Shown: positions 23,704-32,824, counted from the first letter of the stretch. The stretch: DNA of 64,000 bases from JARRKU01 sp963675565 (GCA_963675565.2 CAXXYD010000002.1:806001-870000), one strand, 5' to 3'. Numbers and translations are program-made. The notes: a model not told the origin generated them from the letters alone.

Positions 23704-24888
23704 GTGAGTACGGAAGCGAAAAAAGTCATGATTATCGGCGGCGGCATCGCCGGGCTCACTGCAGCCCGGGAACTGGCCCGCCAGGACATACGGGTGGAAT
23801 TGGTGGAAAAAGCCGATTTTTTGGGCGGCCATGCCATCCAGTATGCCTGCAAGGCCACTGACGAATGCCAGCAATGCGGCGCCTGCAAGGTGGAAAGCAC
23901 CTTGAAGGACGTTGTAGAATCTCCCAACATCACGGTCCATTTGGCCACTGAGGTGAAAAGCATCGCCCAAAACGGCCGCATCAGCGCGCAGCTGGCCAAA
24001 GGTACGGCGGACAAGGGCGATGCATTGAAACAATGCGTGGCCGGCTATGCCGCATCACCGGTTCAATGTGCAGCGGTGCGCGGCTTCTCCAAGCACAATG
24101 CCCGCTTCTATTCCGCTGAGGGTGCGCTCAACACCGAAACGACGGGACAAGCCGCTCAACTCGATGTGGATGCGGTGATCCTGGCCAGCGGATTTACGCC
24201 CTTTGATGCCCGCATCAAAAAGAATTATCAGTACGGCGTGCTGCCCAACGTCGTTACCGGACTGGACCTGGAGCGAGGCAAGCGCGCAACGGGAACGCTC
24301 CTGCGGCCCTCCGACGGCCAGCCCCCCCAGAAGATTGCATTTATCCAGTGCGTGGGCAGCCGGGACGAAAATCTGGGCAACCTCTGGTGCTCCCAGGTAT
24401 GCTGCCCCTATGCCCTGCGAACCGCCATGAGTTTGAAAGACAAGAACCCTGATCTGGACATCACCATTTTCTACATGGATATCCAGAATACCGGCAACAG
24501 CTTCCCCACATTTTACCAGAAGTGCCGGCAGGACCTGAAGTTTGTGCGCACCATTCCCGTTGACATGTACCAGGCGGACAATGACCGCATCAGGACCCGC
24601 TTCATGAGCGAGGCCGATGGAAGCCCGGTCGAGGAAGAGTTCGACCTGCTGGTCCTTTCAGTGGGCATCATGCCGGGCAGCGACAATGCCGCTTTGGCCG
24701 GCATGCTCGGAATCGAGCTGGGCAGCGACGGCTTTGCCGCCGGCGCAGGCACGCTGGATACCGTTTCCACCAATCAAGGGGGTATCTTTTTGGCCGGCAC
24801 TGTTGCCGGACCCAAAACCATCGCCAACACCATGGCCCATGCCGGTCAATCCGCCGGCAAGGTGATCGCGTATCTAAGGAGGGCCTAA
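23704..24888 (+). CDS. HdrA/QmoA-like FAD-dependent oxidoreductase
   Basis: A 394-aa flavoprotein related to heterodisulfide reductase HdrA and QmoA. The FAD dinucleotide fold VMIIGGGIAGLTAARELA is at ~9-26, then VELVEKADFLGGHAIQYACK (~34), the Cys cluster CKATDECQQCGACKVE (~52-67), VDAVILASGFTPFD (~157), IAFIQCVGSRDENLGNLWCS (~213) and FLAGTVAGPKTIANTMAHAG (~365). The GTG at 23704 has AAGGAG 7 bases upstream; the longer frame runs back into metF and is rejected. Its stop overlaps the next start by one base (TAATG). It is short for HdrA, lacking the C-terminal ferredoxin domain, and the missing pieces appear in the neighbour. Confidence 0.88.
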   Translation: MSTEAKKVMIIGGGIAGLTAARELARQDIRVELVEKADFLGGHAIQYACKATDECQQCGACKVESTLKDVVESPNITVHLATEVKSIAQNGRISAQLAKGTADKGDALKQCVAGYAASPVQCAAVRGFSKHNARFYSAEGALNTETTGQAAQLDVDAVILASGFTPFDARIKKNYQYGVLPNVVTGLDLERGKRATGTLLRPSDGQPPQKIAFIQCVGSRDENLGNLWCSQVCCPYALRTAMSLKDKNPDLDITIFYMDIQNTGNSFPTFYQKCRQDLKFVRTIPVDMYQADNDRIRTRFMSEADGSPVEEEFDLLVLSVGIMPGSDNAALAGMLGIELGSDGFAAGAGTLDTVSTNQGGIFLAGTVAGPKTIANTMAHAGQSAGKVIAYLRRA

Positions 24889-26528
24889 TGACGGATCAAA
24901 CGAATACAGAACTGAAAACCATCGAAGTAACCCAGGCCGTGCTGGTGCTCGGCGGAGGACTCGTCGGTCTTGAAACAGCCCGAGTCATTGCCGATAAAGG
25001 CTATTCCGTAGTAATCGCAGAGTCCGGGGAAACCCTTGGGTCAGCCGCCGAAACCCTCCCCCTGGTCGGTATGGATCAGGGGCAGTTGGACGCCTCCATG
25101 GAGTTGGCCAAAGCCTCGAAGCAGATTGAAGTTTTCAGCAGCACCCAGTTTGCCGGTGCCGCAGGAATGCCGGGAAACTTCAAGGTCTGGCTGGCGACCC
25201 AAAAGGAAGTCACCGAAAAACAGGTCGGCGCCATTGTCGTGGCCGGCAAAGTCGACATCCAACCGCTCAACGCGGCCTATGGACTGGCATTGAACGATGG
25301 GGTGCTGTCCCAATCGCAGCTTGAGCAGCGGCTGGCGAAGGACGCATCTTCGCTGTCCGGCAAAACCGTGGCCTTCATGGTCGGCCTGGCCCAGCCGGGG
25401 AACCCGGTCAACATGGAACGGGTGTTTCGCAGTGCGCTGGCACTGTCCGAACTGGACGATTGCAGCGTCTATGTGTATGTCGGTGATCTGAAGGTCGCAT
25501 CGGATCAGCTGGAACGGATCTACATGCAGACCCGCGACAAGGGGACTCTCTATTTCAAATTACAGCAGATGCCGGCCATCACCCAGCAAAACGGCAACCT
25601 GACGATTACCTACGCGGACCCGGTCATTCGCCAGGATGTGGAGCTGAATCCGGACATGATTGTCGTGGAAGAAGCCATTTCAGCCGGCAACGACAATGAA
25701 GAGCTCGCCGAGATGCTGCGTATCGAACTGGGCGCCGGCGGCTTCATGCAGACCGACAATGTCCACCGGTATCCGGTGGCCACCAATCGCGAGGGAATTT
25801 TCGTGGTCGGCGGCGGCGCAGAAGCCAAAAAGCTCAGCGGCGCCTGGATGGACGCTGAAAATGCGGCCCTGCGGGTGAGCGAACTGTTGGGAACGGGGTC
25901 CCGCCAGGTATCTACGGAGACCACCCTGGATACCGGAAAATGCGTATTCTGTCTGACCTGCTACCGCTGCTGCCCCCACGGGGCGATCTACTGGGAAAAC
26001 GAAAGCAACACCATCATTGACCCGGTGGCCTGCCAGGGATGCGGCATATGTGCCAGTGAGTGCCCCCAGGAAGCCATTCAAATCGGCGGATTTACCGATG
26101 CACAAATGAAAACGCGTATCGAAACCGCCGGCGCCCAAAAGACCAAAGCGCCCGCCATCGTGGCGTTCTGCTGCCAGAATTCAGCGCTGGAAGCCGGGCA
26201 GATGGCACAAGAGTTTAAAATGACCCTGCCCGAGGGCCTGAAAATAGTTCAGGTCCCCTGTGCCGGCAAAGTGGACCTGGATTACATCCTGTCCGCTTTT
26301 GTGGAAGGCGCCGACGGCGTCCTGGTACTGGCCTGCCACCCGGGCAACTGCAAATCCGAACGCGGCAACACCTATGCCGGATGGCGTGTCCAGGATGCAC
26401 AGCGCATGCTGGCTGAAATCGGCATGGATCAACGCCAGCTTCGCTTTGCAACCCTGGCGGCCAATATGGGCAGCGACTTTGCGCGCATCGTCAGCGAAAT
26501 GGAGGCCGACCTGAAGGCAATGCAATAG
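24888..26528 (+). CDS. HdrA/QmoB-like flavoprotein with C-terminal MvhD domain
   Basis: A 546-aa fusion. Residues 1-345 form a second HdrA-type FAD domain (AVLVLGGGLVGLETARVIAD near the start; REGIFVVGGGAEAKKLSGAW ~302). Two 4Fe-4S motifs follow: CVFCLTCYRCCPHGAIYWEN (~355) and CQGCGICASECPQEAIQIGG (~383). The last ~130 residues are an MvhD/FlpD domain (FCCQNSALEAGQMA, VQVPCAGKVDLDYIL, LVLACHPGNCKSERGN), the 2Fe-2S module that takes electrons from hydrogenase or formate dehydrogenase into Hdr. Fusion of HdrA and MvhD parts resembles QmoB. Together with the preceding half it rebuilds a complete HdrA-MvhD unit. Confidence 0.88.
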   Translation: MTDQTNTELKTIEVTQAVLVLGGGLVGLETARVIADKGYSVVIAESGETLGSAAETLPLVGMDQGQLDASMELAKASKQIEVFSSTQFAGAAGMPGNFKVWLATQKEVTEKQVGAIVVAGKVDIQPLNAAYGLALNDGVLSQSQLEQRLAKDASSLSGKTVAFMVGLAQPGNPVNMERVFRSALALSELDDCSVYVYVGDLKVASDQLERIYMQTRDKGTLYFKLQQMPAITQQNGNLTITYADPVIRQDVELNPDMIVVEEAISAGNDNEELAEMLRIELGAGGFMQTDNVHRYPVATNREGIFVVGGGAEAKKLSGAWMDAENAALRVSELLGTGSRQVSTETTLDTGKCVFCLTCYRCCPHGAIYWENESNTIIDPVACQGCGICASECPQEAIQIGGFTDAQMKTRIETAGAQKTKAPAIVAFCCQNSALEAGQMAQEFKMTLPEGLKIVQVPCAGKVDLDYILSAFVEGADGVLVLACHPGNCKSERGNTYAGWRVQDAQRMLAEIGMDQRQLRFATLAANMGSDFARIVSEMEADLKAMQ

Positions 26529-26537
26529 GTTGAAACG

Positions 26538-26576
26538 CCCCCGGTAGTCTGAATCGCCGGGCTTCCGGGGGTTTTT
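26538..26576 (+). terminator. Terminator or attenuator between the hdrA/mvhD and hdrCB genes
   Basis: CCCCCGG (26538-26544) pairs with CCGGGGG (26565-26571) and is followed by TTTTT. It lies 10 bases after the MvhD-fusion stop, with 129 bases to the next gene, so hdrCB may have its own promoter or receive partial read-through. Confidence 0.75.
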
Positions 26577-26704
26577 CACAGCCGGCCATGAGGCAAATCG
26601 CGGTATTCGTTTTTTTTGCTTGTATTTTGAGCCGGGGTTTGCCTTTATATATGTCTATCATTTTAGTAAGGAAAGGTGGGCAATACGTTTACGGAGGAAA
26701 TTGT

Positions 26705-28024
26705 ATGGCTGAACAGGCAATAAAACTTGGCGGAAAAAAACAGAGCACCTTTATCGACAAGGTCAAAGAGCTTCTACCCGAAGGCGGGAACCTGAATCTC
26801 TGTTTGACCTGCGGCGCGTGCTCATCGGGATGTCCGGCAACCGGACTGGAGGGCATGGACCCGCGCAAGTTCCTGCGCATGGCGGCCCTTGGCATGGATG
26901 AAGAGATCGCTAAAACCAAATGGGTCTGGATGTGCAGCATGTGTACGCGCTGCATGTATGTCTGCCCCATGAAGATCAACATCCCCCAACTGGTTTACAA
27001 CGCACGCAAGCTGACTCCCCGCGAGGAGCGCCCCAAAGGCATTCTGGGTTCCTGCGACATGGCCCTGCGCAGCGATACCTGCAGCGCCATGGGCGCCACC
27101 GAAGAGGATTTCCAGTTTGTGGTTGAAGACGTACTTGAAGAGTACCAGGAAGCCCAGCCGGAGTTCGCCGAAATGGCCGCGCCGGTCAACAAACAGGGTG
27201 CCTATTACTTTCTCAACCAGAATTCTCGCGAGCCGGTGACCGAACCGGATGAAATGGTGCCCCTGTGGAAGATCCTGCACTTGGCCGGCGCCGACTGGAC
27301 TTACGGCACCAAGGGATGGGCTGCGGAAAACTACTGCATGTTCCTGAGCGACGACGATGCCTGGAAACACATCGTGGAAACCAAGGTCAAGGCGGTGGAG
27401 GACCTGGGCTGCAAGGTCTGGCTCAATACAGAGTGAGGGCACGAACTTTTCGCAGTCCGGTTCGGAATGCAAAAATTCGGTATCAAGGCCAACTTTGAAA
27501 TTAAAAGCATTATCCAGCTGTATGCCCAATGGATCCGGGAAGGTAAACTCAAACCCAGCTCCAAGTGGAACGAAGACCGCAAAATCAAATTCACCGTCCA
27601 GGACCCCTGTCAGCTGGTGCGCAAGAGCTTTGGCGACCCGGTGGCCGAAGACCTGCGGTATGTGGTGCGGGCCGTGGTAGGAGACGAAAACTTTGTCGAC
27701 ATGCACCCCAATCGATCCAACAACTTCTGTTGCGGCGGCGGCGGCGGCTACCTGCAATCGGGCTTTGCGGAAGAACGGCGCAAATACGGCGAACTCAAGG
27801 CCAACCAGATCCTGGCCACCGGCGCCCAATACGCTATCACCCCATGTCACAACTGTCACGCCCAGGTCCACGACCTGGCCGAACAGCGCCATCATCCGTG
27901 GCAGACGGTACATCTGTGGACCCTGCTGTGCCTGTCTCTGGGCATTCTGGGCCCCAACGAGCGCGTCTACCTGGGCGACGACCTCAGGGAAGTGGACGTT
28001 TTCCATCCGGAAAGCGAAATGTAG
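26705..28024 (+). CDS. HdrC-HdrB fusion, apparent selenoprotein (TGA at 27434-27436 read as Sec)
   Basis: 439 aa if the in-frame TGA at codon 244 is read through. The HdrC part has two 4Fe-4S motifs, CLTCGACSSGCP (~33-44) and CSMCTRCMYVCPMK (~79-92). The HdrB-like part has the first CCG-type site at WLNTE-U-GHELF, where relatives carry Cys in an ECGH motif, and the second at CCGGGGGYLQSGF (~343) with CHNCHAQVHD. Both sides of the TGA are in the same frame and read as continuous protein, and a hairpin of bSECIS type follows. HdrB binds non-cubane clusters and reduces disulfides; here it would accept or donate electrons for the MetVF-Hdr complex. GGAGG precedes the ATG at 26705; an upstream start at 26588 lacks a ribosome site. 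If Sec is not inserted, a truncated 243-aa HdrC-like protein results. Confidence 0.88.
27447..27474 (+). promoter_or_regulatory. bSECIS-like hairpin for selenocysteine insertion
   Basis: Downstream of the TGA, TTTT-C-GCA-G-TCCG pairs with CGGA-A-TGC-AAAA around the loop GTT. The loop begins with G, and it starts 24 bases after the TGA, inside the window known for bacterial SECIS elements. A bulged C and one G-A mismatch are tolerated in such stems. SelB would bind this in the mRNA. Confidence 0.75.
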
Positions 28025-28051
28025 GACAGCGCAGTATTTGAAACCTTAAAA

Positions 28052-28086
28052 AACCCTGCAGCCCGCCGAACGGCTGCGGGGTTTTT
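28052..28086 (+). terminator. Terminator after hdrCB
   Basis: AACCCTGCAGCC pairs with GGCTGCGGGGTT around an 8-base loop and runs into TTTTT. It ends the metV-hdr region before the thioesterase gene. Confidence 0.85.
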
Positions 28087-28103
28087 CGTCAGGCGGCCGG
28101 ATT

Positions 28104-28571
28104 ATGGCAACTTCTAAAAAAGACAGCGCGCTGTTTGAAACCATTAATCAGATTTTCAACGAAAAGATCCCCTTTAACAAAGTCCTCGGTCTGCGGGTGG
28201 AATCGTTGCACTATGACCGGGTCACCATTGCATTCGACATGCGCGAGGAGCTGATCGGCAATTACATGCGCGGGGCCCTGCACGGCGGTGTGATCTCCTC
28301 TGTGATCGATGTAACCGGCGGGTTGTCGGCCTTCATGGGCATCCAGAAAAAGATGACCGGCAAGACCTTTGAACAAAAAATGGCCCAATTCAGCAAGCTG
28401 GGCACCATAGACCTGCGCATCGACTATCTGCGGCCCGGACTGGGCGCCGGGTTTGTCTGTTCAGGATATGCCCTGCGCACGGGAAACAAAGTGGCGGTCA
28501 CCCGCCTGGAGCTGAAAAACGACTCCGGCGATCTTATCGCCGTGGGCACAGGATCATATGTCGTGGCCTGA
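28104..28571 (+). CDS. PaaI/YbgC-like hotdog thioesterase
   Basis: A 155-aa single hotdog-fold protein. The family segment YMRGALHGGVISSVIDVTGG is at ~50-70 (HGG-x-x-x-x-x-D pattern), with IDLRIDYLRPGLGAGFVCSG at ~98 and VAVTRLELKNDSGDLIAVGT at ~132, the usual PaaI layout. Such enzymes hydrolyse acyl- or aryl-CoA esters and release CoA. The ATG at 28104 follows the terminator closely and has no strong ribosome site. The gene overlaps the next start by 14 bases, so the two are co-translated. Placement near acyl-CoA genes suggests fatty-acyl-CoA as substrate, which is inference. Confidence 0.85.
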   Translation: MATSKKDSALFETINQIFNEKIPFNKVLGLRVESLHYDRVTIAFDMREELIGNYMRGALHGGVISSVIDVTGGLSAFMGIQKKMTGKTFEQKMAQFSKLGTIDLRIDYLRPGLGAGFVCSGYALRTGNKVAVTRLELKNDSGDLIAVGTGSYVVA

Positions 28572-29478
28572 AAAGCATTCCCCCGTACCGATTTCCCTCC
28601 TGCTCGAGCAGGGCCCGATGGTCAAGACCCTGGCCCGTATCCTTTGCAAATCCGTCCTGCCGGCAACAAGAAAGTCGGCCAATCCAGCCTGCTTCCCGGA
28701 TGTGCGCAAGCAACTGCCCGCGCCTTCGCAACGGTTGATCCGGCATTATACCGCCTGGTGCAAGGCCCCGCAAAACCGCTACACCAACACCCTTCCTCCC
28801 CACCTGTTCACCCAGTTCGCCCTGCCGGTCTGGGCGGTTCAACTTGAAATGACCCGCTACCGCCTGGTCCGAATCATCAACCAGGGCTGCGGCATCACCA
28901 TCCATGGAAGCATTCCGGCGGGCAGGCCCCTGGATGTCCATTCCAGGATGATCAGCATCGTGGAAAAAGACAACCGGGCCAGAATCCACCTACAACTCAC
29001 CGTTGGAACCCTGTCCGCGGCCAATGCAATGAAAGTCGATTTTTACGCCACTTTTATACTTGGAAAGCGCAAAAGGGAAAAAACGGTATTTAAAGAAACC
29101 GTTCAATTGGCACCGGTAGCCTCCTGGGATGCCATGGCCGATGATGGCTTTCAGTTTGGCATCCTCACCGGCGATCTGAATCCCATCCACTGGAACAGCC
29201 GGGTGGCCAAAAAATCGGCTTTTGGCGGAACCGTGATGCAGGGGTTCGGCATGTTTGCACGCAGCTTCGAAGCACTCCAAATGGCCACAAATGAAATGAT
29301 TCAATCCATTGACGTGCGCTTTGTTCGCCCCGCGCGACTGCCCGGCCACGGGCTTCAAGTCCTGCGCAGCCCTGCTGTAGACCGAAGCGGCAGGCGCAAG
29401 CTGGCGTTGTGCAACCGGCAGGACCGGACGCTGATGACGGGAAGCTACATTGCCGGAAAAAAAGCCATAACCATCTAA
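28558..29478 (+). CDS. MaoC-like hydratase-fold protein, 306 aa
   Basis: A double-hotdog-sized protein. The C-terminal half carries the hydratase-2 signature FGILTGDLNPIHWNSRVAKK (~200), with the Asp and His that activate water in (R)-specific enoyl-CoA hydratases, followed by AFGGTVMQGFGMFARSFEAL (~222). The N-terminal half is divergent and begins with a helical stretch (LARILCKSVLPATRKSA). Possible roles are (R)-enoyl-CoA hydration or acyl-CoA binding. The start at 28558 lies inside the thioesterase gene; a later Met is possible. It ends 50 bases before a large palindrome. Confidence 0.75.
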   Translation: MSWPEKHSPVPISLLLEQGPMVKTLARILCKSVLPATRKSANPACFPDVRKQLPAPSQRLIRHYTAWCKAPQNRYTNTLPPHLFTQFALPVWAVQLEMTRYRLVRIINQGCGITIHGSIPAGRPLDVHSRMISIVEKDNRARIHLQLTVGTLSAANAMKVDFYATFILGKRKREKTVFKETVQLAPVASWDAMADDGFQFGILTGDLNPIHWNSRVAKKSAFGGTVMQGFGMFARSFEALQMATNEMIQSIDVRFVRPARLPGHGLQVLRSPAVDRSGRRKLALCNRQDRTLMTGSYIAGKKAITI

Positions 29479-29527
29479 GATGATCACAGCTCATTGCAGA
29501 ATCAGTTCTATACAACAAACTTAAGCT

Positions 29528-29597
29528 AGGGACGGGGATGAAATATTGCGTTTCTCGCTTATGCGCGGGAGAAACGCAATATTTCATCCCCGTCCCT
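29528..29597. repeat. GGGACGGGG palindrome, 29-base arms
   Basis: Perfect 29-base arms (29528-29556 and 29569-29597) enclose a 12-base loop. The tip begins AGGGACGGGGATGAAATATT. The outer GGGACG head is shared with the palindromes at 18993, 38043 and 43123, while the inner part differs. It lies between convergent genes and could also terminate transcription, though no T-run follows. Confidence 0.88.
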
Positions 29598-29613
29598 CTT
29601 TTCCCTCAGGGTA

Positions 29614-30855
29614 TCAGCCAAATTCCATAAGCGCGCGCCGCATCAGCCTGGCAATGGGCATGCCCTGGGGGCAGCGACCTTCGGCGGCGCTGAAATCCCC
29701 GCTGGCCAACTGCTGGCGCACCTTGGCCGGGATTTGGCTGAAATGGGCCCGGGCCCAATCCAGGCGTCCATAGGATTGGCAGTACATATGATAACGCATG
29801 ATATCGCCGATGGGCACCTTCCCGCCGTTCACGGCGCTTTCACAGATATGGCCACAGCCGGTGCAGTATTGGTCTGCGGTGGCCTGCGCAACCTTCCGGA
29901 AGAGATCCATCTGCCTCAGGGAGAGCGGCGCAGGGTCGGTGGCAGCCGCGACATTGGCCTTCAAGATGGTCATGTTGGGCATCTGGGAGCAGATGCTGGC
30001 GATATTCGGGTTGGTCCAAACCGCCTTGAGCTTGGCCTGGTGTTCGGTAAGCCCCTTTTCCATAAAGGACGCCATTAATTCGTCCCCGGCCTTGCCGGTT
30101 CCCTTCAGGCTGATCCATGAACGCTCAGCCTGGGTTTTCATGGCAGTCAGACCGATACCGGCTTTGACGCAGGCCGCCACGCCGGCCTTCATTTCGGGGG
30201 TGTGCATGTTGCGGAAGTTGTAGGTCATCATGATGCCGTCAATGTATCCCAGACCGGCGGCCTGGGATAAGAGGGTTTCCATATTGCGGTGGGTACTGAA
30301 CCCGAACAGTCTGATCTTCTTTTCGGCTTTGGCCTTTTCGGCCCAGCGGCGGGTGGCGTCGTTGAGTTCATCGATATCGCGGACACCGTGAACGAAATAC
30401 AGGTCGATGTAAGAGGTGCTCATTCGCTCCAGGGAACGGTTCAGGAGCTGGCTCATCCCGTCGGGGTCGCGGGCATCGGACTTGGACACCAAAAAGACCT
30501 TCTCCCGGTCCTGTGGAAACTTGGCGAAGTATTTGCCGATTCCGGATTCGCTGCCCCTCTGGTAGCAATCTGCCGTATCCCAGTAGGTCACCCCCCATCG
30601 GATGGCCTGCCTGAGCATCAACTGGTTGGCGGACAGATCGAACATGCCGCCAAGGGCGAGGATGGAAACATCGACGCCGCTTTTGCCGAACGGGCGGGTG
30701 GGCACACGGTCCTGCCCGGCGGCCATGAGCCGTTCCATCTTTGGGCCTGCATTGTGAGCATTGGCCGCCAGGGGCGCCATCAGGGCGCCGGCCCCGGCAA
30801 CGCCGGCGGTTTTGAAGAATTCGCGGCGCGAACAGCCTTCGGATTTATTTTTCAT
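29614..30855 (-). CDS. Tat-exported aldo/keto reductase with Cys-rich C-terminus
   Basis: A 413-aa protein. It starts with a twin-arginine signal (CSRREFFKTAGVAGAGALMA), so export in folded form is likely. The aldo/keto reductase barrel follows: LALGGMFDLSANQLMLRQAI (~55), TYWDTADCYQRGSESGIGKY (~75, catalytic Asp and Tyr), VFLVSKSDARDPDG (~105, Lys), YIDLYFVHGVRDIDELND (~130, His). The last ~80 residues hold CTGCGHICESAV and YHMYCQSYG, which resemble part of a ferredoxin domain with too few Cys for a full set. The ATG at 30855 has GAGGAGGG upstream. It is the last gene of a four-gene operon that begins at 34802, 21 bases after the polyferredoxin gene. Confidence 0.87.
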   Translation of the reverse strand: MKNKSEGCSRREFFKTAGVAGAGALMAPLAANAHNAGPKMERLMAAGQDRVPTRPFGKSGVDVSILALGGMFDLSANQLMLRQAIRWGVTYWDTADCYQRGSESGIGKYFAKFPQDREKVFLVSKSDARDPDGMSQLLNRSLERMSTSYIDLYFVHGVRDIDELNDATRRWAEKAKAEKKIRLFGFSTHRNMETLLSQAAGLGYIDGIMMTYNFRNMHTPEMKAGVAACVKAGIGLTAMKTQAERSWISLKGTGKAGDELMASFMEKGLTEHQAKLKAVWTNPNIASICSQMPNMTILKANVAAATDPAPLSLRQMDLFRKVAQATADQYCTGCGHICESAVNGGKVPIGDIMRYHMYCQSYGRLDWARAHFSQIPAKVRQQLASGDFSAAEGRCPQGMPIARLMRRALMEFG

Positions 30856-30875
30856 GGCAATTGCCCTCCTCAACT

Positions 30876-32801
30876 TTACCTTTCAATAATCAGCCGATGC
30901 CCGGCATGCCGCGATTCATTCTCCGCGCTGACCCGAATGGCACGCCGCCCCTGAACCGGGCATTCGTGTTCGCAAATGCCGCAGCCGATGCACCGGTGCG
31001 GATCGACATATGGCTTTTGCAGCCGCACAGCGACCTGGATTGAATCTCCCGGCTTCGGCCATTGTGCCTTCTCCGGCATTGCCGCCAGGGTGATGGCACG
31101 ATCTGCGTTGCCGGCGATGGCAACCGGCGGCCGGTCGGCCCATTGTAAAAAATAATCACCGCCGGCCAATGTGTCGAATTTCCATCCGCCGCCGGCAAGC
31201 ACCATGCGATCGCCACTTATGGATTGCAGCAAATGGCGGCCGTCGCGAATGGTCCGGTACTCGATCCGGGTATAAATCGCCTTCGGGCTCACCGGACAAT
31301 TCTCCTGGCAGACGATACAGGGCGTGTCCATGGCCCAGGGCAGACAGCGGCCGTGATCCACAAATGCCATACCCATGCGCAGCGCCCCCTTGGCGGCATA
31401 CTGGTTGCGCCCCATGCGTTCGTCCACACTCAAGGGCCGCAGAGCCGCCGTCGGGCAGATATGGCTGCAGGCCACACAATTGTGCTGACATCCGCTGGTG
31501 CCGATGCGATAGTTGAGCACCGGGGTCCAAAACCCTTCCACGCCGGCCTGCCAAGTGGCCGGGTGGATCACGTTGGTCGGGCAAACGCGCATGCACTGGC
31601 CGCATTTGATGCAGCGCGACAGGAAAGCGGCTTCGCTCAATGCCCCGGGTGGACGAATCAAGGCGGGGTTCCAATGATTCGACAGGCTGCCGTTGAGCCG
31701 CATCACGGGTGCAGCGGCCAGCCCCATGGCGATGGCAGTCACCACATGCCGGCGCTTCAGGTCCGGAGCCGCCTGTTCGCCGGCCGCCGAAGACTGCGCT
31801 GCATAAGTCATCAAACCGTGCCTGCAGCGGTCCATGCAGTTGAGACAGAGCACACATTCAGCCGTGCGGATGACCCGCGACGGCGCACATGCGCCCTCGC
31901 AATGGGCTTCGCACTGCCGGCACGCCTTGCAGCGATCTTCCGATTTGCCGATTCGAAAAAGCGCCCAGCGGCTCAGCAACCCGAACAAGGCACCCAGCGG
32001 GCAAATGAACCGGCAGTAAAACCGCGGGATGCGGACACAAAGGGCCAACACCAGGATAAAGAGCATCCCCATAAGACCTGCGCCCTGATAAAATCTGGGG
32101 ATTGCCGAGGTGATCCGCAGGGGCGCATCCGCTATCGGCAGCAAAACCAGGTTGGCGGCCCGCTGAATAAACACCAGCGGATCGAGCAGTCCGATTTGCA
32201 GAGATGACGTCAGCCAGTGGGTCTGGGGAGACCAGCGGTAAAGCACCATTCCCATGGCGACGATACCGGCAAAAAATGCAGTCGCTTTTACTTTGGAGCG
32301 CTCACTGATGATCCAGAGCATGGCCGCCAGGAGGCAGAACACAAACACGAACAGTCCCGGCCTGTGAAAAGGACCGCTGAAGAGGAAATGAAAAAAATCG
32401 GCGCTTGCCGCTGCCAAAAGAAACAGCAAAAGCCAGTATTTGATCTGTTGGGCACCGTGATACCGGCTGCGCAATATCTTTGCAGCTACGGGCAGCCCCC
32501 TTTGTCCGAGATAGCCGACAAACTGTTGAAGGCTGCCCATGGGGCATATCCAGCCGCAGAAAAATCGCCCCAGGAAAAAGGTCAGGATAATGGTCGCCGC
32601 ACCCCACAACAACCCCCAGTAGAGCGTATGGGTGGCCAGCAGCACGCCCAGTGCCGCCAGGGGATCGAGTTGAAGGAACCAGTTGACCGGCCAGCCGCGC
32701 AGCTGCCAGATTTTTTCTCCTATGCTCGAAACCACGCAAAACCAGACAAACAATACCCAAAAGAATACCTGTGTGATGCGGCGGGCGTTGGTTATTTTCA
32801 T
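30876..32801 (-). CDS. Membrane polyferredoxin (NapH/NosR-like 4Fe-4S protein), 641 aa
   Basis: About five membrane spans in the first ~230 residues carry CGWICPMGSLQQF (~86) and CRFICPLGALFGLLSR (~275), the CxxxCP pair of NapH/NosR-type quinol oxidases. Further 4Fe-4S motifs follow: CKACRQCEAHC, CVLCLNCMDRC, CIKCGQCMRVCPTN (~395), CQHNCVACSHICPT (~432), CIVCQENCPVSP and, near the C-terminus, CIGCGICEHECPVQ (~605). The protein probably moves electrons between the quinone pool and periplasmic partners. Between the soluble clusters there is a segment with beta-type sequence (MVLAGGGWKFDTLAGGDYFL). It lies 23 bases after the DUF362 gene. Confidence 0.88.
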   Translation of the reverse strand: MKITNARRITQVFFWVLFVWFCVVSSIGEKIWQLRGWPVNWFLQLDPLAALGVLLATHTLYWGLLWGAATIILTFFLGRFFCGWICPMGSLQQFVGYLGQRGLPVAAKILRSRYHGAQQIKYWLLLFLLAAASADFFHFLFSGPFHRPGLFVFVFCLLAAMLWIISERSKVKATAFFAGIVAMGMVLYRWSPQTHWLTSSLQIGLLDPLVFIQRAANLVLLPIADAPLRITSAIPRFYQGAGLMGMLFILVLALCVRIPRFYCRFICPLGALFGLLSRWALFRIGKSEDRCKACRQCEAHCEGACAPSRVIRTAECVLCLNCMDRCRHGLMTYAAQSSAAGEQAAPDLKRRHVVTAIAMGLAAAPVMRLNGSLSNHWNPALIRPPGALSEAAFLSRCIKCGQCMRVCPTNVIHPATWQAGVEGFWTPVLNYRIGTSGCQHNCVACSHICPTAALRPLSVDERMGRNQYAAKGALRMGMAFVDHGRCLPWAMDTPCIVCQENCPVSPKAIYTRIEYRTIRDGRHLLQSISGDRMVLAGGGWKFDTLAGGDYFLQWADRPPVAIAGNADRAITLAAMPEKAQWPKPGDSIQVAVRLQKPYVDPHRCIGCGICEHECPVQGRRAIRVSAENESRHAGHRLIIER

Positions 32802-32824
32802 GACAGTTGCTTCCCTGCCACCGT

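Noticed and set aside
27434..27467. Apparent end of the HdrC-like gene and separate start of an HdrB-like gene, suggesting a frameshift or pseudogene
   Set aside because: Both parts are in the same frame with only a TGA between them. The spacing fits a Cys-to-Sec change, and a bSECIS-like hairpin follows.
26822..28006. Open frame of 394 codons opposite the selenoprotein gene
   Set aside because: Antisense shadow. Its existence does not argue against the Sec reading on the + strand.
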